Shown: positions 45,504-56,000, numbered from the stretch's first letter. The stretch is DNA of 64,000 nt from JAXLYX01 sp046351215 (GCA_046351215.1 JAXLYX010000006.1:1-64000), one strand, 5' to 3'. Program-made: numbers and translations. The notes: generated by a model from the sequence alone, not told the origin.

Positions 45504-47033
45504 ATGCTCGAGCGCGCCCCCCACTTCCGCTTCCGGATCGCCGCCCCGTTCTCGCTGCGCCCCGAAGGCCGCCGCTTCCTCCTCGAGTCCGACACGCTCG
45601 ATGCGGAGCTCGCGAAGCGCGTCGGGAGCGTCGAGGTCTCGCTGCCCCGCCTCGGCGCGAAGGCGCCGACCACGGCGAGCGTGCGCTTCGACCGCGTCTC
45701 CCGGTGGACGATCCGCGGCGTCGTCGAGCGGGTCGAGCTGCTCTCCCAGCTCGCCGCGCTCGCGGCCGACCAGGACGCCGGTTCCGACGCTTGGGTCGCG
45801 CGCGTGGAGGAGGTGGTCGGCGAGGGCGCGCTCGTCGAAAACCTCCGCGCCATCGCCGCCGAGGCGTCTCCGTCCGGTTCGCCGACGAAGCCACGCACCG
45901 AGGCCGGCGCCGCGATCGACGCGTTCCTCCGCATGAGCGGCGCCACGAGCGGCCCGACCGTACCGGCTCCGGCCAAACGCGCGCGCGCCCGCGAGGCGCT
46001 CGAGGCGGCGGTCGACGAGGCGGCGCAGCATGCGCTCTCCGCACCTGCGCTCGTGGCGCTCGAGGCGAGCTATCGAGGCGCGCGATGGCTCCTCGAGGCG
46101 AGGCGCGACGCCCCGATCCAGATCGAGCTCGTCGATACGGCGCGCCTCGACGACCTCTTCGCGCCGAGCCATCCCGCCGAGGTCGACGACTTCGAGGCGC
46201 CGGACCTCTTCTTCGCTTCCGACGCCTGCGGCGTCGAGAGCCTGGCCACGGCGTGCGCGAGGGCGAGCGAGGCGAAGACACCGCTCGTGGCCCACGGTCC
46301 CTCGGGACCGGCCGTCGCCGATCTCCAGGCATCGCTCACGGGGGAGAAGGCGAAGGCCTGGAACGAGCTCCGTGCCTCGGACGACGCGCACTTCCTCTGC
46401 GCCGTCCGCAACGAGGTCGCCCTCTGCGTCGAGGGAACCGGCGCGAGCGCGCGCACGGTCTTCGGCTCGCCGGTCTGGGGGATCGCGGTCCTGCTCCTGT
46501 CCTCGTACCGCGAATCGAGCTCGTTCACGCGCGTCCTCGGTCAGAACGGCCAGCAGAAGGCGCCGGCCTCCCATCTCCCGCCGGGTTCCGGAGCCGACGA
46601 ATGGGCCCTACCGACGCGCGAGCACGCCTCCCTTCGTCTGCAGGCCGAGGCGGCGAACGTCGGCGTCACGCTCCTCGGGAGCGCGCGCCGTGGCGACGCC
46701 ATCCTCCTCGCGGAATTCCCCACCGCTTCGTCGTCGAGGGACGCCCGTTCGCTCCCCACGCAGACGTGGGTCGGGCGGATCGTCCGATTCGCACGATGGG
46801 CCCTCGCTTCCCTCCCGCACGCGACGCCGGACGCGGAAGTGGATGCGCTCCTCGGGCAGCTGGCGAAGGTCGTGCTCTTCCCCGGAATGGACGCGGGCAC
46901 GCGCCTCCGGGCCCGGGTCGTGCCGGGCGAGAAGGGCGCGGGCGACGTGCGCGTCGACGCGAGCGCCGAGCCGCCGGTCGTCGGCGTGCCGATCGAGATC
47001 GCGTTCACGCTTCCGTGGCGCCCGGCGGCCTGA
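45504..47033 (+). CDS. Compact TssB-TssC fusion-like sheath protein
   Basis: The product has 509 residues. The first ~100 residues follow TssB: FRIAAPFSL at the LVLGDF position, ASVRFDRVSRWTIRGVVERV at the L-x-F-x-x-L-x-D-F-x-P-x-x-V position. The rest follows TssC: APALVALEASYRGARWLLE matches LESAWRGLKYL, IQIELVDTARLDDL matches KVELLNATKQDLL, and the C-terminus (GRIVRFARWALASLP, LRARVVPGEKGAGDVRV, IEIAFTLPW) tracks the TssC end. It is shorter than TssB plus TssC (about 660). It may be an alternative, capping or short-sheath subunit for this module. The similarity is judged by eye. Confidence 0.55.
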   Translation: MLERAPHFRFRIAAPFSLRPEGRRFLLESDTLDAELAKRVGSVEVSLPRLGAKAPTTASVRFDRVSRWTIRGVVERVELLSQLAALAADQDAGSDAWVARVEEVVGEGALVENLRAIAAEASPSGSPTKPRTEAGAAIDAFLRMSGATSGPTVPAPAKRARAREALEAAVDEAAQHALSAPALVALEASYRGARWLLEARRDAPIQIELVDTARLDDLFAPSHPAEVDDFEAPDLFFASDACGVESLATACARASEAKTPLVAHGPSGPAVADLQASLTGEKAKAWNELRASDDAHFLCAVRNEVALCVEGTGASARTVFGSPVWGIAVLLLSSYRESSSFTRVLGQNGQQKAPASHLPPGSGADEWALPTREHASLRLQAEAANVGVTLLGSARRGDAILLAEFPTASSSRDARSLPTQTWVGRIVRFARWALASLPHATPDAEVDALLGQLAKVVLFPGMDAGTRLRARVVPGEKGAGDVRVDASAEPPVVGVPIEIAFTLPWRPAA

Positions 47034-47082
47034 CGGATCGCACGAGCCGGAAATCCGTGCTCGAATCCCGGGGGAGGTCGAG

Positions 47083-47952
47083 GTGCTGGATCTGAGACGA
47101 GGGGATCGCGCGCCCATCGTGGCCGCGTGTCAGTCGCTCCTGAACGCGCGCGCGAGCGCCGGCGGCCTCCTCGGCGTGGACGGGATCTTCGGCGGGCACA
47201 CGGAGGACGCGGTCCGAGCGCTGCAGATCGCCGAGGGGATCGCTCCGACCGGCGCGATCGACCCCGACACGTGGAGCGTTCTCTCGGGGAGCAGCGCGCT
47301 CCGCGTCTTCGACACCGTCGACGTCTTCGATCCGACGCTGAACGAGAGCCGGGCCGTGCTCGAGAGCTATGGGGCTCGCCCTTCGGTCGTGGGCGGGATG
47401 TGCAATGGCGTCGGTGCGCTGAGGTCGCGGATGCGCGTCGAGGGGGTCGAGAGCGGGAAGTTGGTGCTCCTCCGATTCCACGGGCACGGCAACCGCGGCG
47501 TGCAGGCGGTCGCGTTCGGCACGAGCGTGCAGGTGATGTTCGAGGTGATCCGGGGCGAGCCGATGCCGCCGTCGCATGCGGTGCCGAGTCCGGATTCGTT
47601 TCCGGCCGACCAGCTTGCGACCATGGCCCTCGAGACCGCGTACTCCGGGATCAGCCTGCGCAGCATCCAGGCCTTTCCGGAGGTGGCTGCCTACGTGCGT
47701 GGTCTGGCACCGTTCTTCCACAGGTTCGGCAGCATCGAGTTCCACGGCTGCCAGGTCGGAGGGGGCACGCAGGGCAGGACGTTCCTTCGACGGATCGCCG
47801 ACCTCGTGGGGGTGCCCGCGATGGCGGCGCAGCGACGCCAGACGACCGGCAACGCGGTTCGGTACGCCGGGGCGGTCGAGATCGCGGTGCCGGGAGGCGG
47901 ATCGCTCGAGACGTGGGCCCGGTCGCTTCCGGAGGTCGCCTCGTGCGGCTGA
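47083..47952 (+). CDS. Peptidoglycan-binding domain protein with DUF4347-like C-terminus
   Basis: The product has 289 residues from GTG 47083, behind GGGGAGG. Residues about 1-65 form a peptidoglycan-binding-1 domain (GLLGVDGIFGGHTEDAVRALQIAEG, GAIDPDTWSVL). The remainder contains LLRFHGHGNRG and FGSIEFHGCQVGGGTQGRTFL, like DUF4347-type domains whose His/Cys pair recalls clan CD peptidases; the family assignment is tentative. No signal peptide is seen, so if it reaches the wall it may travel by the T6SS. The stop overlaps the next gene by 10 bases. Confidence 0.6.
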   Translation: MLDLRRGDRAPIVAACQSLLNARASAGGLLGVDGIFGGHTEDAVRALQIAEGIAPTGAIDPDTWSVLSGSSALRVFDTVDVFDPTLNESRAVLESYGARPSVVGGMCNGVGALRSRMRVEGVESGKLVLLRFHGHGNRGVQAVAFGTSVQVMFEVIRGEPMPPSHAVPSPDSFPADQLATMALETAYSGISLRSIQAFPEVAAYVRGLAPFFHRFGSIEFHGCQVGGGTQGRTFLRRIADLVGVPAMAAQRRQTTGNAVRYAGAVEIAVPGGGSLETWARSLPEVASCG

Positions 47953-48560
47953 GGGCCCTCGCGGCGCTGCTGACGAGCTGGGCGCTCTCATGGGGATCGT
48001 GCACGGCGGGTGCGCAGGACGTTCGCCCGATGAACGACCGACAAGTCGAAGCCATCGTGCGACGTGCCGAAGGGCAGCTTCGCGGTGGCCAGGCGTCGGC
48101 TGCTCTTCGAACCATCCAGCCCGCGACTCGCGCGCTCGTCTGGGGGTACGAATACATCAGCCCCGCTGGGCTGATTCCCCTCTACAACCGTGCTCTCGCC
48201 CTCGGCTGCACCGCCGTGGTCCGTATCGGCGGGGCGCGCACCTACGCGAACCAAGCCTCCACCGACCGCCACGCCACGCTCGTCGACGCCGAGCGTTGCC
48301 TTCGCGACCTGCGGCGCGAGGGGAATCCCGTGTGGGACGCGCGTCACGGCGAAGCGCTGGTCGCGCTCGGGGATCGCATGCCGGAAGCGTACGCCCTGCT
48401 CGCGGAGCTCCACGCGCGCGGGGCGATCCGCGAGCCCGAGGCGTATGCGGCCCTCGTGCTCGCCGCGCGGGCGACTTCGCATCCCGACGTGGCCGCGCAG
48501 GCGAGCGAGCGGTGCCTCGGCCTCGCACGATCGCGCGCGCGGCGCGTCTGCCCGCGCTGA
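47943..48560 (+). CDS. Exported protein of unknown function
   Basis: The product has 205 residues. It begins with a signal peptide (VRLRALAALLTSWALSW, cleavage likely after CTAGA), followed by a helical, repeat-like domain with RAEGQLRGGQASAALRTI and several Cys residues. It overlaps the peptidoglycan-binding gene. A periplasmic immunity role against that protein is plausible but unproven. Confidence 0.55.
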   Translation: MRLRALAALLTSWALSWGSCTAGAQDVRPMNDRQVEAIVRRAEGQLRGGQASAALRTIQPATRALVWGYEYISPAGLIPLYNRALALGCTAVVRIGGARTYANQASTDRHATLVDAERCLRDLRREGNPVWDARHGEALVALGDRMPEAYALLAELHARGAIREPEAYAALVLAARATSHPDVAAQASERCLGLARSRARRVCPR

Positions 48561-48763
48561 GGGCGCGAGGCCGGCGTGGTCGGCGCCCGGGACTCGGAGC
48601 GGGATGTCCGAGTCCGTGCCTTGCGCACCACCGCCTCTCGGATGCGCCGGAAGGGGTGCCCGCCTTGCCCGTGTCGTGGGATAGTGTAGGCGGCGCGGGG
48701 GGAAGCCGTTCCGGCGGTGCGTCGTAGTACCTCCTGTGTCCTCCCTTCCGCCAGGTGGATCCC
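48561..48763. other. Intergenic region upstream of vgrG copy 2
   Basis: 203 bases contain no gene. They may hold the promoter of the vgrG-TPR-rhs operon, but no convincing -35/-10 pair is seen. Confidence 0.4.
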
Positions 48764-51643
48764 ATGAGCGAGAACGGCCACGATCCCAGCCCCACGCCGG
48801 GCTCCGAGACGCCCGACGCGGCCGGCGCGACCCCGCCCGCGGCTCCCCCGCAGCCCGGGGCTTCGCCGACGCCGGCGGCGCCTTCCTCGGCGACCGAGGC
48901 GGCTGCGACGGCGCAGCAGACCGCGCAGACGGTCCAGCAGACGGCGGGCGCGGCGCAGGGCGTCGCGGTCGCGGCCTCGCAGGGCAACGCGGTCGGGGCG
49001 GCCTCGGCGGCCGCGAGCGGAGCCTCCGCGGCGGCGCCCGCGCTGCAGGCCGCGGGTGCGTCGAGCGAGACGATGGCCGCCGTGCAGACCGGCGTCGGGG
49101 TGGCTCAGCAGGCCGCGGGCGCCGCGACGAGCGCCATGCAGTCAGCACCGACGCCAGGAGGCGCGTCGGGCGCTCCGTCGACGGGTAGCGCCGCGGCGAC
49201 GCCGGGCGGCGCGTCTTCCTCGAGCTCTTCGTCGTCGAGCTCTTCGTCGTCGAGCTCTTCGTCGTCCAGCTCTTCGTCGTCGAGCAGCTCGAGCTCTGCG
49301 TCGTCGAGCGCCGCCTCCGCCGCGGCCGCCGCCGCCGGGGCGATGAGCGAAGGCCTCACGCTCCAGCTCACGACCGACAGCTCCGTCGGCTCCATCTGGA
49401 CCGCCTCGCAGGCGACGATCAGCGAGGCGATGAGCACGCCCTACGTCGCCCACGTCTCGCTCGTCACGCACGACGTCTCCGCCGATCCCTCGGAGCTGCT
49501 CGGCGCCAGCTGCACGCTCTCCATCGTGCGCGGCTCGCTCGAGCGCCTCGTCCACGGCATCTGCGACGAGGTCGCGACCGGCGCCGAGGCCACGGCCGAG
49601 ACGCCGATCACCACCTGCACCATCCGCATCGTTCCGGCCCTCGCGCTGCTCGCCCACACGCGGCAGAGCCGCATCTTCCAGGAGAAGACGGCTCTCGACG
49701 TGCTCGATGCCGTGCTCACGCCCGCCCTTCAGGGCTGGAACCGTCAGCTCCAGCTCGACGTCGACCGCACCTGTCCGACCTACGAGTACCGCACGCAGTA
49801 CGACGAGAGCGACCTCGCCTTCGCGCAGCGCCTGATGTCCGAGGAGGGGCTCTTCTACTTCTTCGATCAGACCGGGAGCGAGGAGAAGCTCGTGATCACC
49901 GACTCGGCGAGCAAGTATCCCTCGCTCGAGAGCACCGACGGCGATCGTCTCCCCTTCGCGAACCTCGGCGGCGTCGGCGGACACGAGGCGGTCTCGGCGC
50001 TCCACCGCACGGATCGGATGAAGCCGAAGAAGCTCGCGCTCCGTCACTACGACTGGACGGCGGCCGCGAAGGTCGAGTCCACGGAGCCGGCCTCGTCGTC
50101 CTCGGGGGACGACGGACCTCCGCCGGGAGCGACGCGAGGCGCCGATCGCGAGGTCTACGAGCACGACTCGGAGCCGATCACCTTCGAGAGCTACAGCTCG
50201 AGCTCGTACAAATACGGGGACCACGACTCGTCGGACCAGGCGAAGCTGCGACGGCATCGGCACGAGCAGGATGCCCGTCTCTTCGACGGGGATTCGACCG
50301 CCATCGGCATGGCGCCCGGCGCGGTCTTCACGCTCTCGGGTCATTCCCGCGGCGAATTCGACGGCGAATACGTCGTCGTCCGCGTCACCCACACCCTCAC
50401 CGTGGGCGATGCCTCGCAGGCGCACGGCGCCGCGGCCGCGCTCGAGGCCACGTACTCGAACCACTTCGCTTGCGTGCCCGCCGGCGTCCCCTTCCGACCG
50501 CCCCGGCCCGTCGAGAAGCCGCGCGTGCGGGGCATCCTGACGGCGAAGGTCACGGGCCCGTCCGGCGAGGAGATCCACACGGATCACCACGGACGCATCA
50601 AGGTGCAATTCCACTGGGACCGCGAGGGCCAGGAGGACGATCACAGCTCGTGCTTCCTCCGCGTCGTCCAGCCCTGGGCGGGCGCGGGCTGGGGCTTCGT
50701 GTTCATCCCGCGCATCGGGATGGAGGCGGTGGTGACGTTCGTCGACGGCGACCCCGATCGGCCGATGGTCACGGGCACGGTCTACAACGGCGAGAACCAG
50801 GCGCCGTATCCCTTGCCGGACGAGATGACGAAGAGCGTCCTCAAGACCAACTCGAGCCCCGGCGGGAACGGCTACAACGAGCTGACGTTCGAGGACAAGG
50901 CGGGGTCGGAGCAGATCATCCTGCACGCCCAGAAGGACCTGAACGAGACCGTCGAGAACGCGCACACGATGTCGGTCGGGGCCACGCAGAGCATCAGCGT
51001 GGGCGACAACCGCAGCGTGAGCGTGAAGAAGGACGAGACCATCACGGTCGAGGGCAACCGCACGACCGAGGTCAAGGGCGGCGAGGACAAGCTCACCATC
51101 ACGAAGAAGTGGACGGTGGATGCCGCGAGCGAGATCGCGATCCAGGCTCCCGACAAGCTCACGCTCACGGTCGGAGGGAGCACCCTCACCATGGAGCCCG
51201 GGAAGATCACGATTTCCGCGGGCGACGGCTCGAGCCTCGTGCTCGACGCGAACGCGGTCACCACGACGTCCCAGGGCAGCAAGCTCGAGATGGACTCGAA
51301 CGTCGCGATGAGCGCGGCGGCGGGCGGCTCGATGGCGCTGAAGGGCAGCGCGGAGATGTCGTCGATCCAGGGCGCGGGCGTGAAGTTCGACGCCAACGCG
51401 ACGATGGCCTCGATGATCGGAAGTCAGGTCGTGCTCGACGCGAACGCCAAGATGTCGGGCGTGGCCCAGGCGTCGGTCGAGGCTCCGATCGCCCAGCTCA
51501 GCGGCCAGGCGACGGCCAGCGTCGCGGCGGGAGGCAGCCAGGTCCAGATGACCCCGGCCTCCGGGATGGTCTCCGCCCCCACGGTCATGGTCCAGGGGAG
51601 CGGCATGGTCACGATCATGGGCCCCGTGGTCTCGGTGAACTGA
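48764..51643 (+). CDS. vgrG: T6SS spike protein VgrG (copy 2)
   Basis: The product has 959 residues. The ATG at 48764 follows AGGTGGA; a GTG 9 bases upstream is an alternative. The N-terminal ~196 residues are Ala/Gln/Thr-rich and end in a run of about 28 serines, an extension unlike ordinary VgrG. The gp27 region (TTDSSVGSIWTAS, YRTQYDESDLAF), the gp5 OB-fold (HGRIKVQFHWDREG, GFVFIPRIGMEAVV) and a beta-helix C-terminus (from ILHAQKDLNETVENAH) are all close to copy 1, while the last 200 residues differ. The TPR gene follows after 7 bases. Confidence 0.92.
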   Translation: MSENGHDPSPTPGSETPDAAGATPPAAPPQPGASPTPAAPSSATEAAATAQQTAQTVQQTAGAAQGVAVAASQGNAVGAASAAASGASAAAPALQAAGASSETMAAVQTGVGVAQQAAGAATSAMQSAPTPGGASGAPSTGSAAATPGGASSSSSSSSSSSSSSSSSSSSSSSSSSSSASSSAASAAAAAAGAMSEGLTLQLTTDSSVGSIWTASQATISEAMSTPYVAHVSLVTHDVSADPSELLGASCTLSIVRGSLERLVHGICDEVATGAEATAETPITTCTIRIVPALALLAHTRQSRIFQEKTALDVLDAVLTPALQGWNRQLQLDVDRTCPTYEYRTQYDESDLAFAQRLMSEEGLFYFFDQTGSEEKLVITDSASKYPSLESTDGDRLPFANLGGVGGHEAVSALHRTDRMKPKKLALRHYDWTAAAKVESTEPASSSSGDDGPPPGATRGADREVYEHDSEPITFESYSSSSYKYGDHDSSDQAKLRRHRHEQDARLFDGDSTAIGMAPGAVFTLSGHSRGEFDGEYVVVRVTHTLTVGDASQAHGAAAALEATYSNHFACVPAGVPFRPPRPVEKPRVRGILTAKVTGPSGEEIHTDHHGRIKVQFHWDREGQEDDHSSCFLRVVQPWAGAGWGFVFIPRIGMEAVVTFVDGDPDRPMVTGTVYNGENQAPYPLPDEMTKSVLKTNSSPGGNGYNELTFEDKAGSEQIILHAQKDLNETVENAHTMSVGATQSISVGDNRSVSVKKDETITVEGNRTTEVKGGEDKLTITKKWTVDAASEIAIQAPDKLTLTVGGSTLTMEPGKITISAGDGSSLVLDANAVTTTSQGSKLEMDSNVAMSAAAGGSMALKGSAEMSSIQGAGVKFDANATMASMIGSQVVLDANAKMSGVAQASVEAPIAQLSGQATASVAAGGSQVQMTPASGMVSAPTVMVQGSGMVTIMGPVVSVN
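49214..49297 (+). repeat. Serine-coding repeat (about 28 Ser codons)
   Basis: A repeated 15-base unit of the form TCGAGCTCTTCGTCG encodes an uninterrupted serine run inside vgrG copy 2. Mixed TCN and AGC codons indicate maintained protein sequence or old expansion. Confidence 0.85.
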
Positions 51644-51650
51644 GGCGACG

Positions 51651-53075
51651 ATGGAGTCGATCGAGAAGCCCATCGCCCGCCTCTCGGAGGCCGCGAAGTG
51701 GTTCGTGGTCGCCGAGGAGCTCCGTGCGCTGCACGTCGTCACCTCGACCTCGCTCCGGATCGGCGCGCTCGAGACGATCGCGGTCGCCGAGTACGTCGAG
51801 CGGAACAAGCGGCCGTTCGTCGTGCTCGAGATCCCTCCCGACGGGGAGAAGGCCGGCTGGGACCTCCTCGCGGAAGAGCTCCGGGCCGACCTGACCGAGC
51901 TCCGCGAGAATTTCCTCGCGGAGAACCCCGCTTCGCAGCTCCTCGCTCCGCTGCCTCCTCCGATCACCTCGCACACGGGGATCGTGCGTTTCGGCCTCGA
52001 GCTCGCGAATGCGCTCTCGACCGTACGCAAGCCGCTCGAGGGCCTCGTGATCGTCTTCGCCCCCGTCCGTGTCGACGATCCGAGCGGATGGTGCGACTCG
52101 CTCGCCACCTTGCTCCGCCCCCGCGAGCTCGAGCGCGCGCGTTTCGTCGTGGTGGATCTCGACTCCGACGTCTCGGGCCCCGCGTTCGGTTCGCTCGGAG
52201 CGAGGCTCGAGCGCTGCGACGCGCGCCTCGACCCGGAGGAGGCCCGCCGCGACATGGACGGGATGCTCGAGGCGATGCGAACGGCGCCGCCGGAGGCCGC
52301 GCCCTCCCGTCGTGTGGGCCTCGCGGCCCCGCGCGAGGTTCCTCCGCTCCGCAAGAACCAACCGAAGCCCGCACCGCCCGAGCAGCTCGCGGCCCAGCTC
52401 CAGCAGATGGGAGTCGCCCCGGCGATCGCGAATCCGACCGAGATGCAGACGCTGCGTCTCCTCGTCCTCGCGGCCGCGCAGGCGATGAGCCGGAAGGATC
52501 CGCTCACGGCGACGGAGCAGCAGCAGAAGGCGGCCGAGCTCGCCGAGCGGCTCGGGCTCGAGAAGCAGGCGCTGCAATTCGAGATGATGGCCGGCGCCTA
52601 CGCGCTCCAGTCGAGCGCGCTCAAGCCGGCCTACGCGCACTTCGTCCGCGTCCGGGACAAGGCCGAGGCGAAGGGATACGGCGACGTGGCGGCGCAGGCC
52701 CAGATGTCGATCGCCACCACGTTGCTGCTCCAGAAGCGACGGGACGAGGCGATCGCGGCCTACGCGCACGCCGCCGTCCTCGCGGCGAAGCTCGGCTCGC
52801 CGCCGCTCGCGATCGAGGGCTATCGCATGGCGGGCCAGCTCCTCGCCGAGGACAACCGGCTGGAGGAGGCGGCCACGGCGTTCCGAAGGGCGATCGAGAC
52901 GGCGGAAGCGCTTCCCCCCGAGGCTCGCCTCGGCAACACGGCGCCGGAAGCCGCGCGCGCCCTCGCGAAGCTCTGCCGCACCCACGGCATGACGGTGCAG
53001 GCCGATGCGCTCGAGGCGCAGGCCGCGCGGCTCGAGGCGATGCCCGGCGAGAACGCCGAGGGAGCGGGGGAGTAG
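51651..53075 (+). CDS. TPR protein of the second VgrG module, candidate effector-loading adaptor
   Basis: The product has 474 residues. The N-terminal ~210 residues form an alpha/beta domain (RPFVVLEIPPDGEKAGWDLL, LEGLVIVFAPVRVDDPSGW, RARFVVVDLDSD). A Pro-rich linker leads to TPR-like helices (LGLEKQALQFEMMAGAYALQ, YGDVAAQAQMSIATTLLLQ, LEEAATAFRRAIETAEALP). The domain order and position between vgrG and the PAAR-RHS gene match the 15850 protein, though the sequences are far apart. The stop TAG is immediately followed by the rhs ATG. Confidence 0.6.
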   Translation: MESIEKPIARLSEAAKWFVVAEELRALHVVTSTSLRIGALETIAVAEYVERNKRPFVVLEIPPDGEKAGWDLLAEELRADLTELRENFLAENPASQLLAPLPPPITSHTGIVRFGLELANALSTVRKPLEGLVIVFAPVRVDDPSGWCDSLATLLRPRELERARFVVVDLDSDVSGPAFGSLGARLERCDARLDPEEARRDMDGMLEAMRTAPPEAAPSRRVGLAAPREVPPLRKNQPKPAPPEQLAAQLQQMGVAPAIANPTEMQTLRLLVLAAAQAMSRKDPLTATEQQQKAAELAERLGLEKQALQFEMMAGAYALQSSALKPAYAHFVRVRDKAEAKGYGDVAAQAQMSIATTLLLQKRRDEAIAAYAHAAVLAAKLGSPPLAIEGYRMAGQLLAEDNRLEEAATAFRRAIETAEALPPEARLGNTAPEAARALAKLCRTHGMTVQADALEAQAARLEAMPGENAEGAGE

Positions 53076-56000
53076 ATGCTCGCTGCCACCTTCTTCGATC
53101 CCGTCCTGGGTCTCGACACGCACATCGTGCTCGTGCCGACGCCCGCCGGCCCCGTGCCGACGCCGATGCCGATGCCCTTCGTCGGCATGGTCTTCGATCC
53201 GGCTGGCCTGGCGTTGGGCGCGGCGATGGGCGCCGCACTCTCGGGCAGCCCCGGGCTCGTGATGGTCAACTCGATGCCTGCGGGCAACTGCGGGACGGCC
53301 GTCACGAACACCATGACGGCGCCCCACATCCCGGCGCCGGGCCCGTTCGCGGTGGGCATGCCCGGCAACGACGCCGAGACGATGTTCGGCGGCCTGAACG
53401 CGAGCGTCGGCGGCTCGTTCGGCCTGCGTCTCGGCGACATCGCGCTCTCGTGCTCCGACCCGGTCCGCATGCCCACGAGCGTGGTGCTCGCGATCCCGAA
53501 GGGCATGCCCTTCCTGCTCCTGCGTCCGCCGGTGCCGGACATCGCCACGATCCTGATGGGTCTCGCGATGAAGGCCGCTTTCAGGGCGGCTGCGGCCGCT
53601 CTTCGCTTCCTCGTCCGACAAGGTCGACGTCTGTTCCGGATGCTGCGAGCCGTGCAGCGACGCGCGGGCTCGTCGTGGGAGCGCGCGGCCCAGCGCGCGC
53701 ACGGCGCCGTCGACCGGGTCTTCGGCAATCCGAGCCGGATGCGCAACCGCATCCACGACGCCGTCTGCTTCGTCACGGGTCATCCGGTCGACGTGGCGAC
53801 CGGTCGCATGTTCACCGAGGTCGAGGACTTCTCGCTCCCGGGGCCCATTCCGCTGCGCTTCGTGCGTCGCTACGACTCGAACCGCTCGAGTCGCAAGGGC
53901 GTGCTCGGTCACGGCTGGTCTCACTCCCTCGAGCAGTCGATCTGGCTCGAGCGTGGGCGAGTGGTGCTGTGGGACTCGGACGGCCGCGAGATCGAGGTCC
54001 AGACCCTCGACCTCCCCGGTCGCGAGCTCGCGGTCGGTCAGCGCATCGAGCACCTCCGCGAGGGCCTCCTCGTCAAGCGCACCGCGGATCGCGACTTCGA
54101 GGTCGAGACGAGGGACGGGCTCGTTCGCGTGTTCCGCGACGTCGGCGGACATCCGAAGGGACGCTGGGTGGCGAAGCTCGCGGCGATCCGCCATCGCAGC
54201 GGGAACGCGATCGATCTGGCGTACGACGGGAGAGGGCTGCTCACGCACGTCCGCGATTCGTCGGGACGCATCTTCGAGCTGGCCTACGACGTCGACGGGA
54301 TGCTCGCGCTCGTGAAGCTCCCCGTACGCGTCGGCCATGGGCTCTACATGCACCGGCGCTACGAGTACGACGCGCGCTTCGACCTGGTCCAGGTCACCGA
54401 TTCGATGGGGCGCGCGTACCGCTACGAGTACGTGAACCATCTGATGGTACGGGAGACGGACCGAGCGGGACTCTCGTTCCACTTCGTCTACGACGGGCGC
54501 TCGTCGGGCGCGAAATGCGTGCGCACCTGGGGCGATGGTGGCATCTACGATCACCTCGTCCACTACGACGCGAAGAACAGGAAGACGATCGTCGAGAGCT
54601 CGACGGGGCACGTCACCGTCTACGAGCGGGATCCCTTCGATCAGGTGGTGAAGATCCTCGATGCGCACGGCGGGGAGAGCATCTACGCGTACGACGAGAC
54701 GCACGGCCTCGAGGTGAAGTCCACCGACGCGGGGGGCGGGACCGTGGAGCGGTCCTACGACGCGCGGGCTCGGCTCGTGCAGGTGAAGGGTCCCGACGGA
54801 GCGACCATCCGATTCGGCTACGACGCGCGCGACCTCCTCGCCGAGGTCGTCGACGCCAACGGCGGCCGGCGCGTCTACGACTACGATGCCGCATGGCAGC
54901 TCCGCGAGTCGCGGAGGCCGGACGGGACGGCGTCGCGTTTCCACTGGAGCGCCGGCTGTCTCGTGGCAGTGGACAGCGCGGAAGGCCGGCGCACGGTGTT
55001 CGAGTACGACGCCCAGAAGATGGTCCGTGCAGTGCACGGACCCAAGGGCCTCGTGGTGGAGGCCTGGTACGACAACCAGGGCGCATGCGTGAAGGAGCGG
55101 ACCGCCGTCGGGGCGATCCAGCGGCGGCGTGTCGACTCCGAAGGACGGCTCGTCGAGCTCGAGTCCTTGGCCGGGACGGTGGGTGCCTACGCGTACGATG
55201 GAGAAGGGAACCTCGTCGAGGCGAGGGATCCGACGCGGCACGTCCGGATGCGCTACGGTCACTTCCATCGCGTGATCGAGCGGGAGCAGGGAGGAGCCCT
55301 CGTCCGGTTCGACTACGACACGGAGGATCGCCTCGTCGAAGTCGCGAACGAGGCCGGCGAGCGTTGGCGATTCGAGCTCGACGGCCTCGGGAACGTCACG
55401 AAGGAGGTCGCGTTCGACGGGAGCGAGCGGATGCACCTCCGCGATCCGCTCGGGCGGGTGGTGAAGACGCTCCTGCCCGATCTGCGGATGATCACGTACT
55501 CGTACGATGCGGCCGGGCGAGTGATCGGGGTGGGCTATCCCGATGGAACGAAGGCCGAGTTCCACTATGGGCCCGATGGGCGGCTCGTCCGGGCGAAGAA
55601 CGACGCAGCCACGGTCGCCTACGAACGGGATGCCCTCGGGCGCGTCCGGACGGAGACCATCGACGACGTCGTCGTCGAGAGCGGATTCGGACCGGACGGC
55701 CTCCGGTCGTCGGGTCGGACGTCGCTCGGGGCGGAATGGTGGGCTGCGTTCGATCCGCTCGGGGATCTGGACGCCCTCTCGATCGGTCCCACGCCCGGCG
55801 CTCGGGACGGGGAGATCCGTTTCGAGCGCGACGCCCTCGGCCGCGAGGTCGCCCGGGCGATGCCGGGCGGGGTGCGCGTGGAATGGCAGCGCGACGTCGC
55901 GGGACGACCGCTCGCCCGCCGGATCACGCGCAGTCGCGTCGGGGAGGTCCCGTGGGAGCTCGGGCTGGTCCGCTATGGATTCCGGGGCGAGGACCAACTG

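Noticed and set aside
49214..49297. Serine-codon repeat as a possible phase-variation tract
   Set aside because: The repeat unit is 15 bases, so length change keeps the frame; it alters only the serine run.
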